A DNA stretch of 64,000 nt from Haemophilus sp. CCUG 60358 (GTDB taxonomy: Bacteria; Pseudomonadota; Gammaproteobacteria; Enterobacterales; Pasteurellaceae): assembly GCF_001679485.1 (NCBI RefSeq), contig NZ_LZOZ01000014.1:186001-250000 (forward strand), written 5' to 3'. Shown in pieces: positions 10,625 to 22,864 of the stretch. The notes under the pieces were generated by a model. The model did not search any database. It was not told the origin of the DNA and saw nothing but the letters and a program-made list of their open reading frames with translations. Position numbers and translations under genes: made by a program. Numbering within the stretch: position 1 is the stretch's first letter; each line of letters starts with the position of its first letter.

Positions 10625-11419
10625 ATGAATAAAAATCTAATCGAAGTCAAAAACCTGACCTTCAAACGAGGTGAGCGTGTGATTTACGATAACCTGAATT
10701 TAAAAGTCCAACAGGGCAAAATTACGGCCATTATGGGGCCATCAGGGATCGGGAAAACCACGCTACTAAAATTAATCGGTGGTCAGTTGCATCCTGAACA
10801 GGGCGAGATTTTGTTTGATGGACAAGATATTTGTCGTCTTTCAAATCGTGATCTTTACGAAGTGCGTAAACGCATGGGAATGTTATTCCAATCAGGTGCA
10901 TTATTTACGGATATTTCAACGTTTGATAACGTGGCATTTCCGATTCGCGAGCATACCCGTTTACCGGAAAGTTTAATTCGTCAAATTGTGTTGATGAAAT
11001 TAGAAGCGGTGGGCTTACGCGGTGCGGCAGATTTAATGCCTTCGGAGCTTTCTGGTGGGATGGCGCGTCGTGCCGCATTGGCTCGAGCGATTGCACTTGA
11101 TCCGGATTTAATTATGTTTGATGAGCCGTTTACAGGGCAAGATCCAATCAGCATGGGCGTAATCGTGAGTTTAATTAAACGCTTGAATGAAGCACTGAAT
11201 TTAACCTCTATTGTGGTTTCCCATGATGTGCAGGAAGTATTAAGCATTGCGGATTATGCCTATATCATTGCGGATAAACATGTGATTGCCGAAGGAACAT
11301 CAGAACAACTGCTCGCGAGCCAAGATCCGCAAGTGGTGCAGTTCTTAAAAGGTGAAGCAGATGGTCCGGTAAAATTCCATTATCCGGCAGGTGATTATGT
11401 GGAGGAATTATTTAAATGA
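10625..11419 (+). CDS. mlaF: Phospholipid transport ATP-binding protein MlaF
   Basis: ATPase of the MlaFEDB inner-membrane complex, which moves phospholipids between inner and outer membrane to keep outer-membrane asymmetry. The protein has 264 residues, with Walker A ([12 protein letters not shown]), a signature [14 protein letters not shown] typical of Mla-type ATPases, and Walker B ([14 protein letters not shown]). It overlaps mlaE by 4 bp. First gene of mlaFEDCB-ibaG-murA. Confidence 0.95.
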   Translation: MNKNLIEVKNLTFKRGERVIYDNLNLKVQQGKITAIMGPSGIGKTTLLKLIGGQLHPEQGEILFDGQDICRLSNRDLYEVRKRMGMLFQSGALFTDISTFDNVAFPIREHTRLPESLIRQIVLMKLEAVGLRGAADLMPSELSGGMARRAALARAIALDPDLIMFDEPFTGQDPISMGVIVSLIKRLNEALNLTSIVVSHDVQEVLSIADYAYIIADKHVIAEGTSEQLLASQDPQVVQFLKGEADGPVKFHYPAGDYVEELFK

Positions 11420-12201
11420 TTGTTGATATGATTTCTTCACTTGGACGAAGCGTAATCAAATTTTTCCGCGCATTAGGCCGCTCAGGCTTTATGCTGTTTG
11501 GTGCATTAGTGGGTAAGCCACAAATTCGTCAACATTTTCCTTTATTAGTGAAGCAATTACACGTATTAGGTGTACAGTCTTTATTAATTATCCTGCTTTC
11601 AGGTTTATTTATTGGAATGGTGTTAGGGTTGCAAGGTTATGTGGTATTAGTCGATTTTTCAGCAGAAACCAGCCTTGGACAACTTGTAGCGCTGTCTTTA
11701 TTACGTGAATTAGGCCCAGTAGTGACCGCACTTTTATTCGCGGGTCGAGCAGGTTCTGCGTTAACAGCTGAAATTGGCTTAATGAAAGCCACAGAACAAC
11801 TTTCCAGCCTTGAAATGATGGCGGTCGATCCATTACGTCGAGTGATTGCACCACGCTTTTGGGCTGGGCTGATTGCGATGCCAATTCTTGCGCTTCTCTT
11901 TACCGCGATTGGTATTTGGGGCGGTGCGCTTGTCGGCGTAGATTGGAAAGGTGTCGATGCTGGTAGCTTTTGGTCTGTGATGCAAAATGCCGTCAGCTGG
12001 AGCTATGACATTCTAAACGGATTTATTAAAAGCGTATTTTTCGCCATTGCCGTGGTGTGGATTGCGTTATTCAATGGTTATGATTGTATTCCGACATCAG
12101 AAGGTATCAGTCAAGCCACAACCAGAACAGTTGTCCACGCATCACTTGTGGTTCTTGGACTCGATTTCATCTTAACTGCCATTATGTTTGGGGCAGGCTA
12201 A
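11416..12201 (+). CDS. mlaE: Phospholipid transport permease MlaE
   Basis: Integral membrane permease of the Mla complex, 261 residues, with about five hydrophobic segments and the MlaE family core ([27 protein letters not shown] split over residues 95-122, then [22 protein letters not shown]). Start overlaps the mlaF stop, so the two are translationally coupled. Confidence 0.95.
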   Translation: MIVDMISSLGRSVIKFFRALGRSGFMLFGALVGKPQIRQHFPLLVKQLHVLGVQSLLIILLSGLFIGMVLGLQGYVVLVDFSAETSLGQLVALSLLRELGPVVTALLFAGRAGSALTAEIGLMKATEQLSSLEMMAVDPLRRVIAPRFWAGLIAMPILALLFTAIGIWGGALVGVDWKGVDAGSFWSVMQNAVSWSYDILNGFIKSVFFAIAVVWIALFNGYDCIPTSEGISQATTRTVVHASLVVLGLDFILTAIMFGAG

Positions 12202-12213
12202 AAGGGTATTTTT

Positions 12214-12720
12214 ATGCGACAAACAATTAAATATGAATTTTGGGTAGGGCTATTTTTACTACTTGGTATCGCCGCGTTAGTGTTTTTAGGCTTACGTGTA
12301 GCGAATGTGCAAGGTTTTGGTGAAACAAAATCTTACACAGTGACTGCAACTTTTGACAATATTGGTGGACTAAAAGTCCGTGCACCACTTAAACTTGGTG
12401 GGGTAGTCATTGGTCGCGTGTCTGACATTACGTTAGACGAAAAATCTTACTTGCCAAAAGTCAGTATTGCGATTAATGAAGAATATAACGAAATTCCGGA
12501 AAACAGTTCGTTATCGATCAAAACATCGGGATTGTTGGGCGAGCAATATATCGCCTTAAGTATGGGCTTTGATGATGGTGAAACCGCGATGTTAAAAAAC
12601 GGTAGCCAAATTCAAGACACTAAATCCGCAATGGTATTGGAAGATTTAATCGGCCAGTTCCTTTACGGTGATAAAAAAGCAGACGGTAATGCTGACAAAG
12701 CAGAATCAGATGTAAAATAA
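12214..12720 (+). CDS. mlaD: MCE-domain lipid-binding protein MlaD
   Basis: Substrate-binding subunit that forms a hexameric ring on the periplasmic side of MlaE. The 168-residue protein has one N-terminal membrane anchor (FWVGLFLLLGIAALVFLGL) and a single MCE domain (TATFDNIGGLKVRAPLKLGGVVIGRV...), the normal layout and length. It follows mlaE after 12 bp. Confidence 0.94.
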   Translation: MRQTIKYEFWVGLFLLLGIAALVFLGLRVANVQGFGETKSYTVTATFDNIGGLKVRAPLKLGGVVIGRVSDITLDEKSYLPKVSIAINEEYNEIPENSSLSIKTSGLLGEQYIALSMGFDDGETAMLKNGSQIQDTKSAMVLEDLIGQFLYGDKKADGNADKAESDVK

Positions 12721-12741
12721 TAATCTTTATTTAGGAGATTT

Positions 12742-13389
12742 ATGATGAAATTTACTCAGTTTAAAAAATGGTTTAGCGTAATGGCATTTGCAGTGACCGC
12801 ACTTTTTGTGACTCAAACTGTACGTGCAGAAACAAGCCCTTATGTGTTGATGCAACAAGCATCAGATAAGTTATTTGCCGATATCAAAAACAATCAGGCA
12901 AAAATTAAAAAGGATCCAAACTATTTACGTACCATCGTGCGTAACGATTTATTACCTTACGTGCAAGTAAACTATGCAGGTTCTTTGGTGTTAGGTTCAC
13001 ACTTTAAATCAACCACACCAGAACAACGTGAAAAATTCTTTAAAGCATTCAGCGATTTTATCGAACAAGCTTACGCACAAGTATTAACTGCTTACACCGA
13101 TCAAAATATTCAAATTGAACCGGCTAAAGAAGTGGGCGACAAAAACCTTGTGAGCATTCGTGTAAACATCATGCAAAATGGTGGACAAGCGCCAATTAAA
13201 TTAGATTTCAAATGGCGTAAAAACAGTAAAACGGGCGAATGGCAAGCTTATGATATGGTTGCTGAAGGCGTGAGCATGGTTGTCACCAAACAAAATGAAT
13301 GGAGCGGTATCTTACGTCAACAAGGTATTGATGCATTAACTGCTCAAATTCAAAAATCTGCTGCTGCACCAGTGACATTGAGCAAATAA
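12742..13389 (+). CDS. mlaC: Periplasmic phospholipid shuttle MlaC
   Basis: Soluble carrier of phospholipid between the outer-membrane MlaA complex and MlaFEDB. The 215-residue protein starts with a signal peptide (cleavage probably after VRAE or just before) and contains the MlaC/Ttg2D domain (LGSHFKSTTPEQREKFFKAFSDFIEQAYA, LDFKWRKN...W..YDMVAEGVSMV). An ATG pair follows AGGAG; the first ATG is used here. Confidence 0.94.
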   Translation: MMKFTQFKKWFSVMAFAVTALFVTQTVRAETSPYVLMQQASDKLFADIKNNQAKIKKDPNYLRTIVRNDLLPYVQVNYAGSLVLGSHFKSTTPEQREKFFKAFSDFIEQAYAQVLTAYTDQNIQIEPAKEVGDKNLVSIRVNIMQNGGQAPIKLDFKWRKNSKTGEWQAYDMVAEGVSMVVTKQNEWSGILRQQGIDALTAQIQKSAAAPVTLSK

Positions 13390-13393
13390 GCGA

Positions 13394-13729
13394 ATGACTG
13401 CGTTAAAGTGGGATTTAATCCAAAATAATGATAAGATAGCTCTCCAATTATCGGGGGAGCTATCCCGCAACACGTTGTTACCATTATGGCAACAACGTGC
13501 TTCTTTTTTATCAGAAAAGCTGGAGAATCAAAGTACCATTGAATTTGATTTAACGAATATTAAACGAATTGATTCGGCTGGTTTTGCATTATTGTGTGAT
13601 TTTCTACATGATAGTGAGCAGTTACCAAATAAAAAAGTGCGGTTGATAAATCCGCCAGAACAGTTATTAACCCTTGCTGATTTAGTGAATTTATCTCATT
13701 GGATTGGCACTTTTATTGATCATCATTAA
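13394..13729 (+). CDS. mlaB: STAS-domain protein MlaB
   Basis: Small cytoplasmic STAS-domain subunit that binds MlaF and is needed for its ATPase activity. The 111-residue protein shows the STAS core (FDLTNIKRIDSAGFALLCDFL). It starts 4 bp after the mlaC stop. MlaB sequences diverge strongly, but length and position fit. Confidence 0.9.
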   Translation: MTALKWDLIQNNDKIALQLSGELSRNTLLPLWQQRASFLSEKLENQSTIEFDLTNIKRIDSAGFALLCDFLHDSEQLPNKKVRLINPPEQLLTLADLVNLSHWIGTFIDHH

Positions 13730-13742
13730 AACGGAAATCCTA

Positions 13743-15289
<1,547 letters not shown>

Positions 15290-15301
15290 TTAAATCCAGA
15301 T

Positions 15302-15339
15302 AAAAAAGAGCGGTCAATTTTGACCGCTTTTTTATTTTC
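15302..15339. terminator. Shared terminator of murA and yggS
   Basis: AAAAAAGAGCGGTCA and TGACCGCTTTTTTA pair around a short loop with A and T runs on either side, so it can work in both directions between these convergent genes. Confidence 0.85.
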
Positions 15340-15345
15340 TATTCA

Positions 15346-16050
15346 TTATTTTTTTGAATAATCTCTCGCCCCAAAAATGGCTGTACCAATACGCACCATG
15401 GTCGAGCCGCATTTGATGGCACTTTGCATGTCATCGGTCATCCCCATTGAAAGCGTATCAATTTGCTGATGAGGCAAAGCGGCTTTAAGTTGTTCAAATA
15501 ATTGTTCCATCTGGCTAAAAGCCGCTTCTTGTTCAGCAACATTATCTGTTGGTGCAGGGATCGCCATCAGGCCACGTAAACGTAAGTGCGGTAGATTTTC
15601 AATGTGTTTTGCAAGCTCAAGCATTTCACTCGGTTGAATACCTGATTTACTGGCTTCATCACTGATATTAATTTGAATTAAAACGTTCAAAGGCGCTTTA
15701 TTGGCAGGACGTTGTTCATTTAAACGATCGGCAATTTTGGCACGTTCTAAGGTTTGCATCCAATCGAAATGTTCTGCTACAAGACGGGTTTTATTAGATT
15801 GTAGTGGCCCAATAAAATGCCATTCAATTTGAATATTCTGTGCTTCAAAATACTGAATTTTATCTACGCCTTCTTGAACGTAGTTCTCCCCAAATGCTTT
15901 TTGTCCGGCTTGATAGGCTTCTAAAATTGCTTCATTAGGTTTTGTTTTAGAAACAGCTAATAAAGTGACCGCACTTTCAGGGCGATGAGCGAGTTGAGTG
16001 GATGTTTGGATTTGTTGATGAATGGTTTCGAGAGCTTGTTGAATTGTCAT
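15346..16050 (-). CDS. yggS: PLP-binding homeostasis protein, YggS/PROSC family
   Basis: Cytosolic pyridoxal-phosphate carrier that affects vitamin B6 and amino-acid pools and has no known catalytic activity. The 234-residue protein carries the PLP lysine in LLAVSKTKP (Lys36), the FGENYVQE motif, WHFIGPLQSNK and the C-terminal SMGMTDDMQSAIKCGSTMVRIGTAIFG. Start chosen at 16050; a tandem ATG lies at 16053. Monocistronic and convergent with murA. Confidence 0.94.
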   Translation of the reverse strand: MTIQQALETIHQQIQTSTQLAHRPESAVTLLAVSKTKPNEAILEAYQAGQKAFGENYVQEGVDKIQYFEAQNIQIEWHFIGPLQSNKTRLVAEHFDWMQTLERAKIADRLNEQRPANKAPLNVLIQINISDEASKSGIQPSEMLELAKHIENLPHLRLRGLMAIPAPTDNVAEQEAAFSQMEQLFEQLKAALPHQQIDTLSMGMTDDMQSAIKCGSTMVRIGTAIFGARDYSKK

Positions 16051-16139
16051 CATTTCCTTCCTGACCAATGTAAAACTCGTTTTATTCTACACCAAAGTAA
16101 TGATTTTTAGAAAAAATCTTCATTTTTTCGATTTTATGT

Positions 16140-16168
16140 TTGACAAGCTCGCGCTTTTTCGGTATTTC
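16140..16168 (+). promoter_or_regulatory. Probable thr operon promoter
   Basis: TTGACA at 16140-16145, a 17-bp spacer and TATTTC at 16163-16168. It precedes the leader peptide start by 33 bp. The -10 match is only moderate. Confidence 0.55.
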
Positions 16169-16200
16169 TAAACACATCTTTTTTTCAAGGTAAAAATACA

Positions 16201-16272
16201 ATGAAAAATAACCGTACTTTCACTATTACCACCATTATTATGACCATTACGACAATTAATGGGGCGGGTTAG
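16201..16272 (+). CDS. thrL: Threonine operon leader peptide
   Basis: A 23-codon open frame with 7 threonine and 5 isoleucine codons (FTITTIIMTITTI) stands directly before the attenuator. Stalling of ribosomes here when charged Thr-tRNA or Ile-tRNA is scarce would prevent terminator formation and allow thrABC transcription. This is the classic arrangement of E. coli thrL, of nearly the same length. The ribosome binding site is AAGG 10-13 bases upstream. Confidence 0.92.
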   Translation: MKNNRTFTITTIIMTITTINGAG

Positions 16273-16293
16273 TGCGTAGCAAACAGGATCAGG

Positions 16294-16330
16294 AAAACCC
16301 GCATTCAGTCTAGTGCGGGTTTTTTAATAT
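16294..16330 (+). terminator. thr attenuator
   Basis: AAAACCCGCA (16294-16303) pairs with TGCGGGTTTT (16314-16323), followed by further Ts: a strong intrinsic terminator between leader peptide and thrA. A GGGGCGGGTT stretch at the end of the leader can pair with the CCCGC arm as an antiterminator. Confidence 0.9.
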
Positions 16331-16361
16331 TTAAAAATCACAACATCTTGAGGATATTATC

Positions 16362-18809
16362 ATGCGCGTATTAAAATTTGGTGGCACTTCATTAGCCAAC
16401 CCTGAGCGTTTCTCGCAAGCAGCTCAATTAATCGAAAAAGCTCATTTAGAAGAACAAGCAGCCGGTGTGTTATCCGCTCCTGCTAAAATTACTAATCATC
16501 TTGTAGCCCTCTCTGAAAAAGCCGCATTAAACCAACCAACCGATACCCACTTTAACGAAGCCATTGAAATTTTCTATAACATCATTAATGGTTTGCACGC
16601 TGAAAATAATAAATTTGATCTTGCGGGGACCAAAGCATTAATTGATGCAGAATTTGCCCAAATTAAAGGTTTATTAGAAGAAATCCGCCAAGCTGGCAAA
16701 GTAGAAGATAAGGTTAAAGCAACCATCGACTGCCGTGGTGAAAAATTATCGATTGCCATGATGAAAGCGTGGTTTGAAGCACGTGGATACAATGTTCATA
16801 TTGTTGATCCAGTTAAACAATTATTAGCGCAGGGCGGTTACTTAGAATCTTCAGTTGATATTGAAGAATCTATAAAACGCGTTGATGCGAAAAGTATCGG
16901 AAAGGATAAAGTTGTCTTAATGGCAGGTTTTACCGCTTGTAATGACAAAGGCGAATTAGTGTTATTAGGTCGTAACGGTTCTGATTATTCAGCCGCTTGT
17001 TTAGCCGCTTGTTTAGATGCGTCTGTTTGCGAAATCTGGACTGATGTAGACGGCGTTTATACTTGTGATCCACGTTTAGTACCAGATGCACGTTTATTAC
17101 CAAGCCTTTCTTATCGTGAAGCAATGGAGCTTTCTTATTTTGGTGCGAAAGTGATCCATCCGCGTACAATTGGTCCATTATTACCAAAACAAATTCCATG
17201 TGTAATTAAAAATACGGGTAATTCATCTGCGCCAGGTTCTGTAATTGATGGCCATGTAAAATCTGAAGAGTTACAGGTTAAAGGAATTACTAACCTTGAT
17301 AATGTGGCGATGTTTAACGTTTCAGGACCAGGTATGCAAGGTATGGTGGGAATGGCCGCTCGTGTCTTCTCTGCCATGTCGAAAGCAGGGATTTCGGTCA
17401 TTTTAATCACGCAGTCTTCTTCTGAATACAGCATCAGTTTCTGCGTACCAGTGAAATCAGCAGATGCAGCGAAAGCGATTTTAGAACAAGAATTTGCTGC
17501 AGAATTAAAAGCCCATGAATTAGAACCGATTGAAGTTGCAAAAGATCTTTCTATTATCTCTGTTGTGGGCGATGGCATGAAACAAGCTAAAGGTATTGCG
17601 GCTCGTTTCTTCTCTGCATTGGCTCAAGCGAATATCAGCCTAGTAGCAATTGCACAAGGTTCTTCTGAGCGTTCAATTTCAGCGGTAGTGGCGCAAAATA
17701 AAGCGATTGAAGCTGTGAAAGCGACTCACCAAGCCCTTTTTAATAATAAAAAGGTCGTCGATATGTTTTTAGTCGGCGTCGGTGGTGTTGGCGGTGAATT
17801 GATTGAACAAATTAAACAACAAAAAGAATACCTTGCAAAGAAGGATATTGAAATCCGTGTTTGTGCCTTAGCAAATTCAACCAAAATGCTTTTAAACGAA
17901 AATGGATTGAATTTAGATAATTGGAAAGCCGATCTTGAAAATGCAACCCAACCTTCTGATTTCGATGTGTTGTTATCTTTCATTAAATTACATCACGTAG
18001 TGAATCCAGTCTTTGTCGATTGTACAACGGCTGAATCGGTCGCAGGACTTTATGCGCGAGCGTTAAAAGAAGGCTTCCATGTGGTAACCCCAAACAAAAA
18101 AGCGAATACCCGTGAATTAGCCTATTACCATGAATTACGTCGTAATGCACAAGCAAGCCAACATAAATTCTTATACGAAACTAACGTAGGGGCAGGCTTA
18201 CCGGTTATCGAAAACTTACAGAACTTATTGGCTGCAGGTGATGAACTTGAGTATTTTGAAGGCATTTTATCGGGCTCACTTTCTTTCATCTTCGGCAAAT
18301 TAGAAGAAGGACTTTCTCTTTCAGAAGTGACCGCACTTGCACGTGAAAAAGGCTTTACAGAACCAGATCCTCGTGATGATTTATCGGGGCAAGATGTGGC
18401 ACGTAAATTGCTTATTTTAGCGCGTGAAGCGGGTCTAGAACTTGAGCTTTCCGATGTGGAAGTGGAAGGCGTGTTACCGAAAGGCTTCTCAGAAGGCAAA
18501 TCTGCTGATGAATTTATGGCGATGTTGCCACAATTAGACGCGGAATTTAAAGCACGCGTTGAAGCCGCGAAAGCGGAAGGCAAAGTATTGCGCTACGTAG
18601 GCCAAATTAAAGATGGCCACTGCAAAGTGTCAATCATTGCCGTGGATCAAAATAACCCATTGTATAAGGTGAAAGACGGTGAAAACGCCCTTGCGTTCTA
18701 CACTCGTTATTATCAACCAATTCCGTTGCTATTACGTGGTTACGGTGCGGGTAATGCCGTGACTGCAGCAGGTATCTTTGCGGATATTTTAAGAACATTA
18801 CATCACTAA
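16362..18809 (+). CDS. thrA: Bifunctional aspartokinase I / homoserine dehydrogenase I
   Basis: Phosphorylates aspartate and later reduces aspartate semialdehyde to homoserine, the first and third steps of the threonine branch. The 815-residue fusion has the aspartokinase motif [13 protein letters not shown] at the N terminus, [10 protein letters not shown] near residue 206, two ACT-type regulatory repeats around residues 310-460, a dinucleotide-binding loop ([16 protein letters not shown]) and the dehydrogenase core ([28 protein letters not shown]). Regulated by the upstream attenuator; feedback inhibition by threonine is known for the family. Confidence 0.97.
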   Translation: MRVLKFGGTSLANPERFSQAAQLIEKAHLEEQAAGVLSAPAKITNHLVALSEKAALNQPTDTHFNEAIEIFYNIINGLHAENNKFDLAGTKALIDAEFAQIKGLLEEIRQAGKVEDKVKATIDCRGEKLSIAMMKAWFEARGYNVHIVDPVKQLLAQGGYLESSVDIEESIKRVDAKSIGKDKVVLMAGFTACNDKGELVLLGRNGSDYSAACLAACLDASVCEIWTDVDGVYTCDPRLVPDARLLPSLSYREAMELSYFGAKVIHPRTIGPLLPKQIPCVIKNTGNSSAPGSVIDGHVKSEELQVKGITNLDNVAMFNVSGPGMQGMVGMAARVFSAMSKAGISVILITQSSSEYSISFCVPVKSADAAKAILEQEFAAELKAHELEPIEVAKDLSIISVVGDGMKQAKGIAARFFSALAQANISLVAIAQGSSERSISAVVAQNKAIEAVKATHQALFNNKKVVDMFLVGVGGVGGELIEQIKQQKEYLAKKDIEIRVCALANSTKMLLNENGLNLDNWKADLENATQPSDFDVLLSFIKLHHVVNPVFVDCTTAESVAGLYARALKEGFHVVTPNKKANTRELAYYHELRRNAQASQHKFLYETNVGAGLPVIENLQNLLAAGDELEYFEGILSGSLSFIFGKLEEGLSLSEVTALAREKGFTEPDPRDDLSGQDVARKLLILAREAGLELELSDVEVEGVLPKGFSEGKSADEFMAMLPQLDAEFKARVEAAKAEGKVLRYVGQIKDGHCKVSIIAVDQNNPLYKVKDGENALAFYTRYYQPIPLLLRGYGAGNAVTAAGIFADILRTLHH

Positions 18810-18821
18810 AAAGGACATAAT

Positions 18822-19766
18822 ATGTTAAGAATTTATGCTCCCGCATCGAGTGCAAATATTAGTGTAGGGTTTGACACATTAGGCGCAGCCATTTCACCAA
18901 TTGATGGTTCATTATTAGGTGATGTCGTACAGATTGACTCTATTCCAAGTGGTTTTGAGCTAGAAAGTGCGGGCTATTTTGTGCGTAAATTGCCAAAGGA
19001 ACCACAAAAAAATATCGTGTATCAGGCCTATGTACTGTTTAGTGAGCAATTAAAATTACGTAATGTGAGAGTCAAACCATTGCGTTTGACCCTTGAGAAA
19101 AATATGCCTATTGGTTCGGGATTAGGCTCAAGTGCGTGCTCAATCGTAGCTGCATTAGTGGCATTAAATAAATTCCACGATGAACCATTCTCAAAAATGG
19201 AATTGTTAGAAATGATGGGGGAGCTAGAAGGTCGTATTTCAGGTTCGATCCATTATGATAATGTGGCACCTTGTTACTTAGGCGGTGTGCAATTTATGGT
19301 ACAATCCCTCGGTAACATTTGCCAAAAACTGCCATTTTTTGATAATTGGTATTGGGTCTTAGCTTATCCAGGCATTGAGGTTTCAACCGCTGAAGCGCGC
19401 GCAATTTTACCGAAAAGCTACACACGTCAAGATGTGATCTCTCATGGTCGTCATTTAGGTGGCTTTGTGCATGCATGTCACACTCATCAAGAAAACCTTG
19501 CTGCGATGATGATGAAAGATGTGATTGCAGAACCTTATCGTGAGGCTTTATTACCCAACTTCGCAGAAGTGAAACAAGCTACGCGTGATTTAGGAGCATT
19601 AGCGACGGGGATTTCAGGCTCTGGTCCAACGATTTTCTCTATTGCACCCGATTTACAAACAGCAACAAAACTGGCGACTTATTTAGAAAATCATTATTTA
19701 CAAAACAATGAAGGCTTTGTTCATGTTTGTAAGGTCGATAATGACGGTGCGAGAGAACTCGGTTAA
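18822..19766 (+). CDS. thrB: Homoserine kinase
   Basis: GHMP kinase that phosphorylates homoserine with ATP. The 314-residue protein has the N-terminal [15 protein letters not shown], the ATP loop [13 protein letters not shown] and the C-terminal [15 protein letters not shown]. It starts 12 bp after thrA, in the thr operon. Confidence 0.97.
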   Translation: MLRIYAPASSANISVGFDTLGAAISPIDGSLLGDVVQIDSIPSGFELESAGYFVRKLPKEPQKNIVYQAYVLFSEQLKLRNVRVKPLRLTLEKNMPIGSGLGSSACSIVAALVALNKFHDEPFSKMELLEMMGELEGRISGSIHYDNVAPCYLGGVQFMVQSLGNICQKLPFFDNWYWVLAYPGIEVSTAEARAILPKSYTRQDVISHGRHLGGFVHACHTHQENLAAMMMKDVIAEPYREALLPNFAEVKQATRDLGALATGISGSGPTIFSIAPDLQTATKLATYLENHYLQNNEGFVHVCKVDNDGARELG

Positions 19767-19843
19767 ATAACAAATCGCTTCATCCCATCTTTTATAAGAG
19801 GGGAATAACATTTTATTAAAACTCTATAATTAACGGATATACA

Positions 19844-21118
19844 ATGAATTTGTACAACATCAAACACCCTGAAGAACAAGTGAATTTTGCGCAAGCAGTA
19901 CGTCAAGGACTTGGCAAAGATCAAGGTTTGTTCTTTCCTGAAACGATCCCCTCTTTAACCAATATTGATGAGTTATTAGCCTTACCATTAGTTGAGCGTA
20001 GTCAAAAAATTCTTGGTGCATTAATCGGTGAAGAATTGCCGAAAGCCACGCTAGATGCAATGGTAAAAAATGCATTTACTTTTCCTGCGCCGTTAGAAAA
20101 AGTAGAAGACAATATTTATGCCCTTGAATTATTCCATGGTCCAACTTTAGCATTTAAAGACTTTGGTGGTCGTTTTATGGCACAGGCGCTCGCAGCGGTG
20201 CGAGGTGATGGCAAAATTACCATTTTAACGGCAACATCTGGTGATACCGGTGCGGCAGTTGCCCACGCGTTTTATGGGTTAGAAAACATCAATGTGGTGA
20301 TTTTATACCCGAAAGGCAAAATCAGCCCATTACAAGAAAAATTATTCTGTACTTTAGGTGGAAATATTCGCACTGTGGCGATTAATGGTGATTTCGATGC
20401 TTGCCAAGCGTTAGTTAAACAAGCGTTTGATGATGCAGAACTGCGTCAAGCGATTGGTTTAAACTCAGCAAATTCCATCAACATTAGCCGTTTATTGGCG
20501 CAAGTTTGTTATTACTTTGAAGCGGTAGCTCAATTACCAAAAGAAAAACGTGATAATGTCGTGGTTTCTGTACCAAGTGGTAACTTTGGTAACTTAACCG
20601 CAGGGTTAATCGCGAAAACATTAGGTTTACCAATTAAACGCTTTATTGCTTCAACCAATGCGAACGATACGGTGCCACGCTATTTAGAATCAGGTAATTG
20701 GGCACCTAAAGCGACTGTAGCCACGCTTTCTAATGCGATGGATGTAAGTCGTCCGAACAACTGGCCACGTGTAGAAGAACTATTCAAACGTAATGGCTGG
20801 AATTTAAGTGATTTAGGTTCAGGTATGTTAAGCGATGGCGAAACAGAAGAAACCTTAAAAGCGATGTACGCAAAAGGTTATTTATGTGAACCACACGGTG
20901 CGATCGCCTATCAAGTATTGAAAGACCAACTTAAAGCGGATGAAACCGGTATTTTCTTATGTACGGCACATCCTGCGAAATTTAAAGAGTCTGTAGAGCG
21001 TATTCTTTCGCTCGATCTTCCATTGCCAGAAGCGTTGGATAAACATAATAAATTGCCATTACTTTCTGATGAAATGGATGACAATTTTGCACAATTACGT
21101 GCATATTTGTTGAAATAA
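19844..21118 (+). CDS. thrC: Threonine synthase
   Basis: PLP enzyme that converts O-phosphohomoserine to threonine. The 424-residue protein has the PLP-lysine motif HGPTLAFKDFGGRFMAQ (Lys near residue 107) and the phosphate loop SGDTGAAVAHAF. It follows thrB after a 77-bp gap that contains a weak inverted repeat without strong T run. Last gene of the operon. Confidence 0.97.
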   Translation: MNLYNIKHPEEQVNFAQAVRQGLGKDQGLFFPETIPSLTNIDELLALPLVERSQKILGALIGEELPKATLDAMVKNAFTFPAPLEKVEDNIYALELFHGPTLAFKDFGGRFMAQALAAVRGDGKITILTATSGDTGAAVAHAFYGLENINVVILYPKGKISPLQEKLFCTLGGNIRTVAINGDFDACQALVKQAFDDAELRQAIGLNSANSINISRLLAQVCYYFEAVAQLPKEKRDNVVVSVPSGNFGNLTAGLIAKTLGLPIKRFIASTNANDTVPRYLESGNWAPKATVATLSNAMDVSRPNNWPRVEELFKRNGWNLSDLGSGMLSDGETEETLKAMYAKGYLCEPHGAIAYQVLKDQLKADETGIFLCTAHPAKFKESVERILSLDLPLPEALDKHNKLPLLSDEMDDNFAQLRAYLLK

Positions 21119-21119
21119 T

Positions 21120-21156
21120 AAAAAAGTGCGGTTGGTTTTGACCGCACTTTTGTTTT
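21120..21156. terminator. Shared terminator of thrC and ptsG, paired uptake signals
   Basis: AAAGTGCGGT at 21123-21132 pairs with ACCGCACTTT at 21141-21150, with A and T runs outside. The stem is an inverted pair of uptake signals between convergent genes. Confidence 0.85.
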
Positions 21157-21198
21157 ATTACTCAAAAGGGCGGGATAAACGCCCTTTATTTTTAGGAG

Positions 21199-22692
21199 TT
21201 AATCTTCTTTTCCTAAGATTTGATTCACTTCACTCTTATAGAGTACGGCTTTAGCACCGAAGATAGCCTGTACGCCACCGCCGACTTCAAGCACATCAAT
21301 CGCGCCTAATTTTTTCAATGTGGCTTTATCAACGGCTTTCACGTCCTTAACAGAAACACGTAAGCGAGTAATGCACGCATCCACGTTTTCAATATTTTCA
21401 GCACTACCTAATGCTGCAATAATTTTATGTGCATTTTCTGTAAGTGAGCTAGTTTCTTGTTCTACATTTTCTTCGGTTTCTTCATCGCGTCCTGGCGTCA
21501 TCACATTAAAGATGCGAATCAAGAAAACGAAAGAGAAATAATAGAGCAGAGCCCAAGGAATACCGACGAAAATGACACGCAACCAATGGGTGTTTTCATC
21601 ACCTTGTAAGATACCAAAGAGCAAGAAATCAATAAAACCACCAGAGAAAGTATTCCCGATAGAGATATTTAAATAATCGGCAATAAAGAAAGACACACCA
21701 TCTAAGAATGCGTGGAACACATAAAGCCATGGTGCAACAAACAAGAACATAAATTCGATCGGTTCTGTAATGCCGGTAATGAATGATGTTAGGGCTGCAC
21801 CAAGGAACAAACCGCCAATTTGTGCACGACGTTTTTTCGGTACACAGTGATACATAGCTAAACAGGCTGCTGGTAAGCCAAACATCATGGTATCAAAACG
21901 GCCAGCAAAGAAACGGGTTCCTTCAGTAAATAAACCATGGTGATTTGGATCCGCTAATTGAGCGAAAAAGATTTTTTGTGCACCGACAATCATCTCGCCA
22001 TTAACCATTTCCACACCGCCTAATTCAGAATACCAAAACAGTGGGTAAATCATGTGATGTAAGCCAACCGCACCAGATAATCGCATTAAGAAACCGTATA
22101 AGAATGTTCCAAAGGTTCCCATGGAGGCGATGCTTTTACCTGCCGATACGAGCCATTGTTGGAAAGTTGGCCAAATGAGGAAGAAAACTAATCCAACAAA
22201 AATAGCTGAAAAAGCAGTCACAATTGGCACAAAGCGAGAGCCGCCAAAGAAACCTAATACTTGTGGTAATTGGATGTTGTGATAGCGATTGTGTAATTTA
22301 ACGGTAATCAAGCCCATCACCAATGCTCCAATCACACCCGTATCGATGCTTTTTACATCAGGAGAGAAAATCGGAATTAATGCAGCAATGGTACCTGTCA
22401 TAATGAGATAACCAACAACCGCAGCGAGAGCGGCAACGCCTTTGTCACGTTTGGCTAAGCCGATACCTAAACCAATACACAACAATAAGGCTAAATTAGC
22501 GAACACCACGCTACCGGCTGCTGACATAATCTGAAACAGACCCTGTAGTGCCTCATTATTTAAAATTGGATAGGCTTGCACTGTTGCTTTATTGGAAAGC
22601 GCACCACCGATCCCGAGCAAAAGACCTGCAGCAGGTAAAATAGCAATCGGCAACATGAATGCCTTACCGACTTGTTGAAGTTGTTTAAACAT
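21199..22692 (-). CDS. ptsG: PTS glucose-type EIICB permease
   Basis: Membrane permease and phosphotransferase that imports glucose (or a related sugar) as the 6-phosphate, using the PEP phosphotransferase chain. The 497-residue protein has the EIIC membrane domain (GITEPIEFMFLFVAPWLYVFHA is the family hallmark) and a C-terminal EIIB domain with the phosphocysteine in VDACITRLRVSV (Cys440). There is no fused EIIA domain, so a separate EIIA is needed. A perfect CRP palindrome lies upstream. Substrate assignment rests on similarity to E. coli PtsG, which is about 20 residues shorter. Confidence 0.85.
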   Translation of the reverse strand: MFKQLQQVGKAFMLPIAILPAAGLLLGIGGALSNKATVQAYPILNNEALQGLFQIMSAAGSVVFANLALLLCIGLGIGLAKRDKGVAALAAVVGYLIMTGTIAALIPIFSPDVKSIDTGVIGALVMGLITVKLHNRYHNIQLPQVLGFFGGSRFVPIVTAFSAIFVGLVFFLIWPTFQQWLVSAGKSIASMGTFGTFLYGFLMRLSGAVGLHHMIYPLFWYSELGGVEMVNGEMIVGAQKIFFAQLADPNHHGLFTEGTRFFAGRFDTMMFGLPAACLAMYHCVPKKRRAQIGGLFLGAALTSFITGITEPIEFMFLFVAPWLYVFHAFLDGVSFFIADYLNISIGNTFSGGFIDFLLFGILQGDENTHWLRVIFVGIPWALLYYFSFVFLIRIFNVMTPGRDEETEENVEQETSSLTENAHKIIAALGSAENIENVDACITRLRVSVKDVKAVDKATLKKLGAIDVLEVGGGVQAIFGAKAVLYKSEVNQILGKED

Positions 22693-22745
22693 AGAACCTC
22701 CTGTGATTACTTTTTTGAAATGTAACGTATTTGAAGGGAAAAATC

Positions 22746-22761
22746 TGTGAAACCGCTCACA
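22746..22761. promoter_or_regulatory. CRP-type site upstream of ptsG
   Basis: TGTGAAACCGCTCACA matches TGTGA-N6-TCACA exactly and lies 54 bp upstream of the ptsG start codon. Confidence 0.75.
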
Positions 22762-22864
22762 GTTTCAATCTAACACCTTGCTTTGATGAGTTTTAGCTTA
22801 TGTTGGCGTGTGGTGGATTTCCTTTTATAATGCAATCAAACTTGCGTGTTTATTCATTATTTTT

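Noticed and set aside
17135..18583. Minus-strand frames of 147 and 152 codons opposite thrA
   Set aside because: Serine-rich shadow translations of a well-recognised gene; no start signals.
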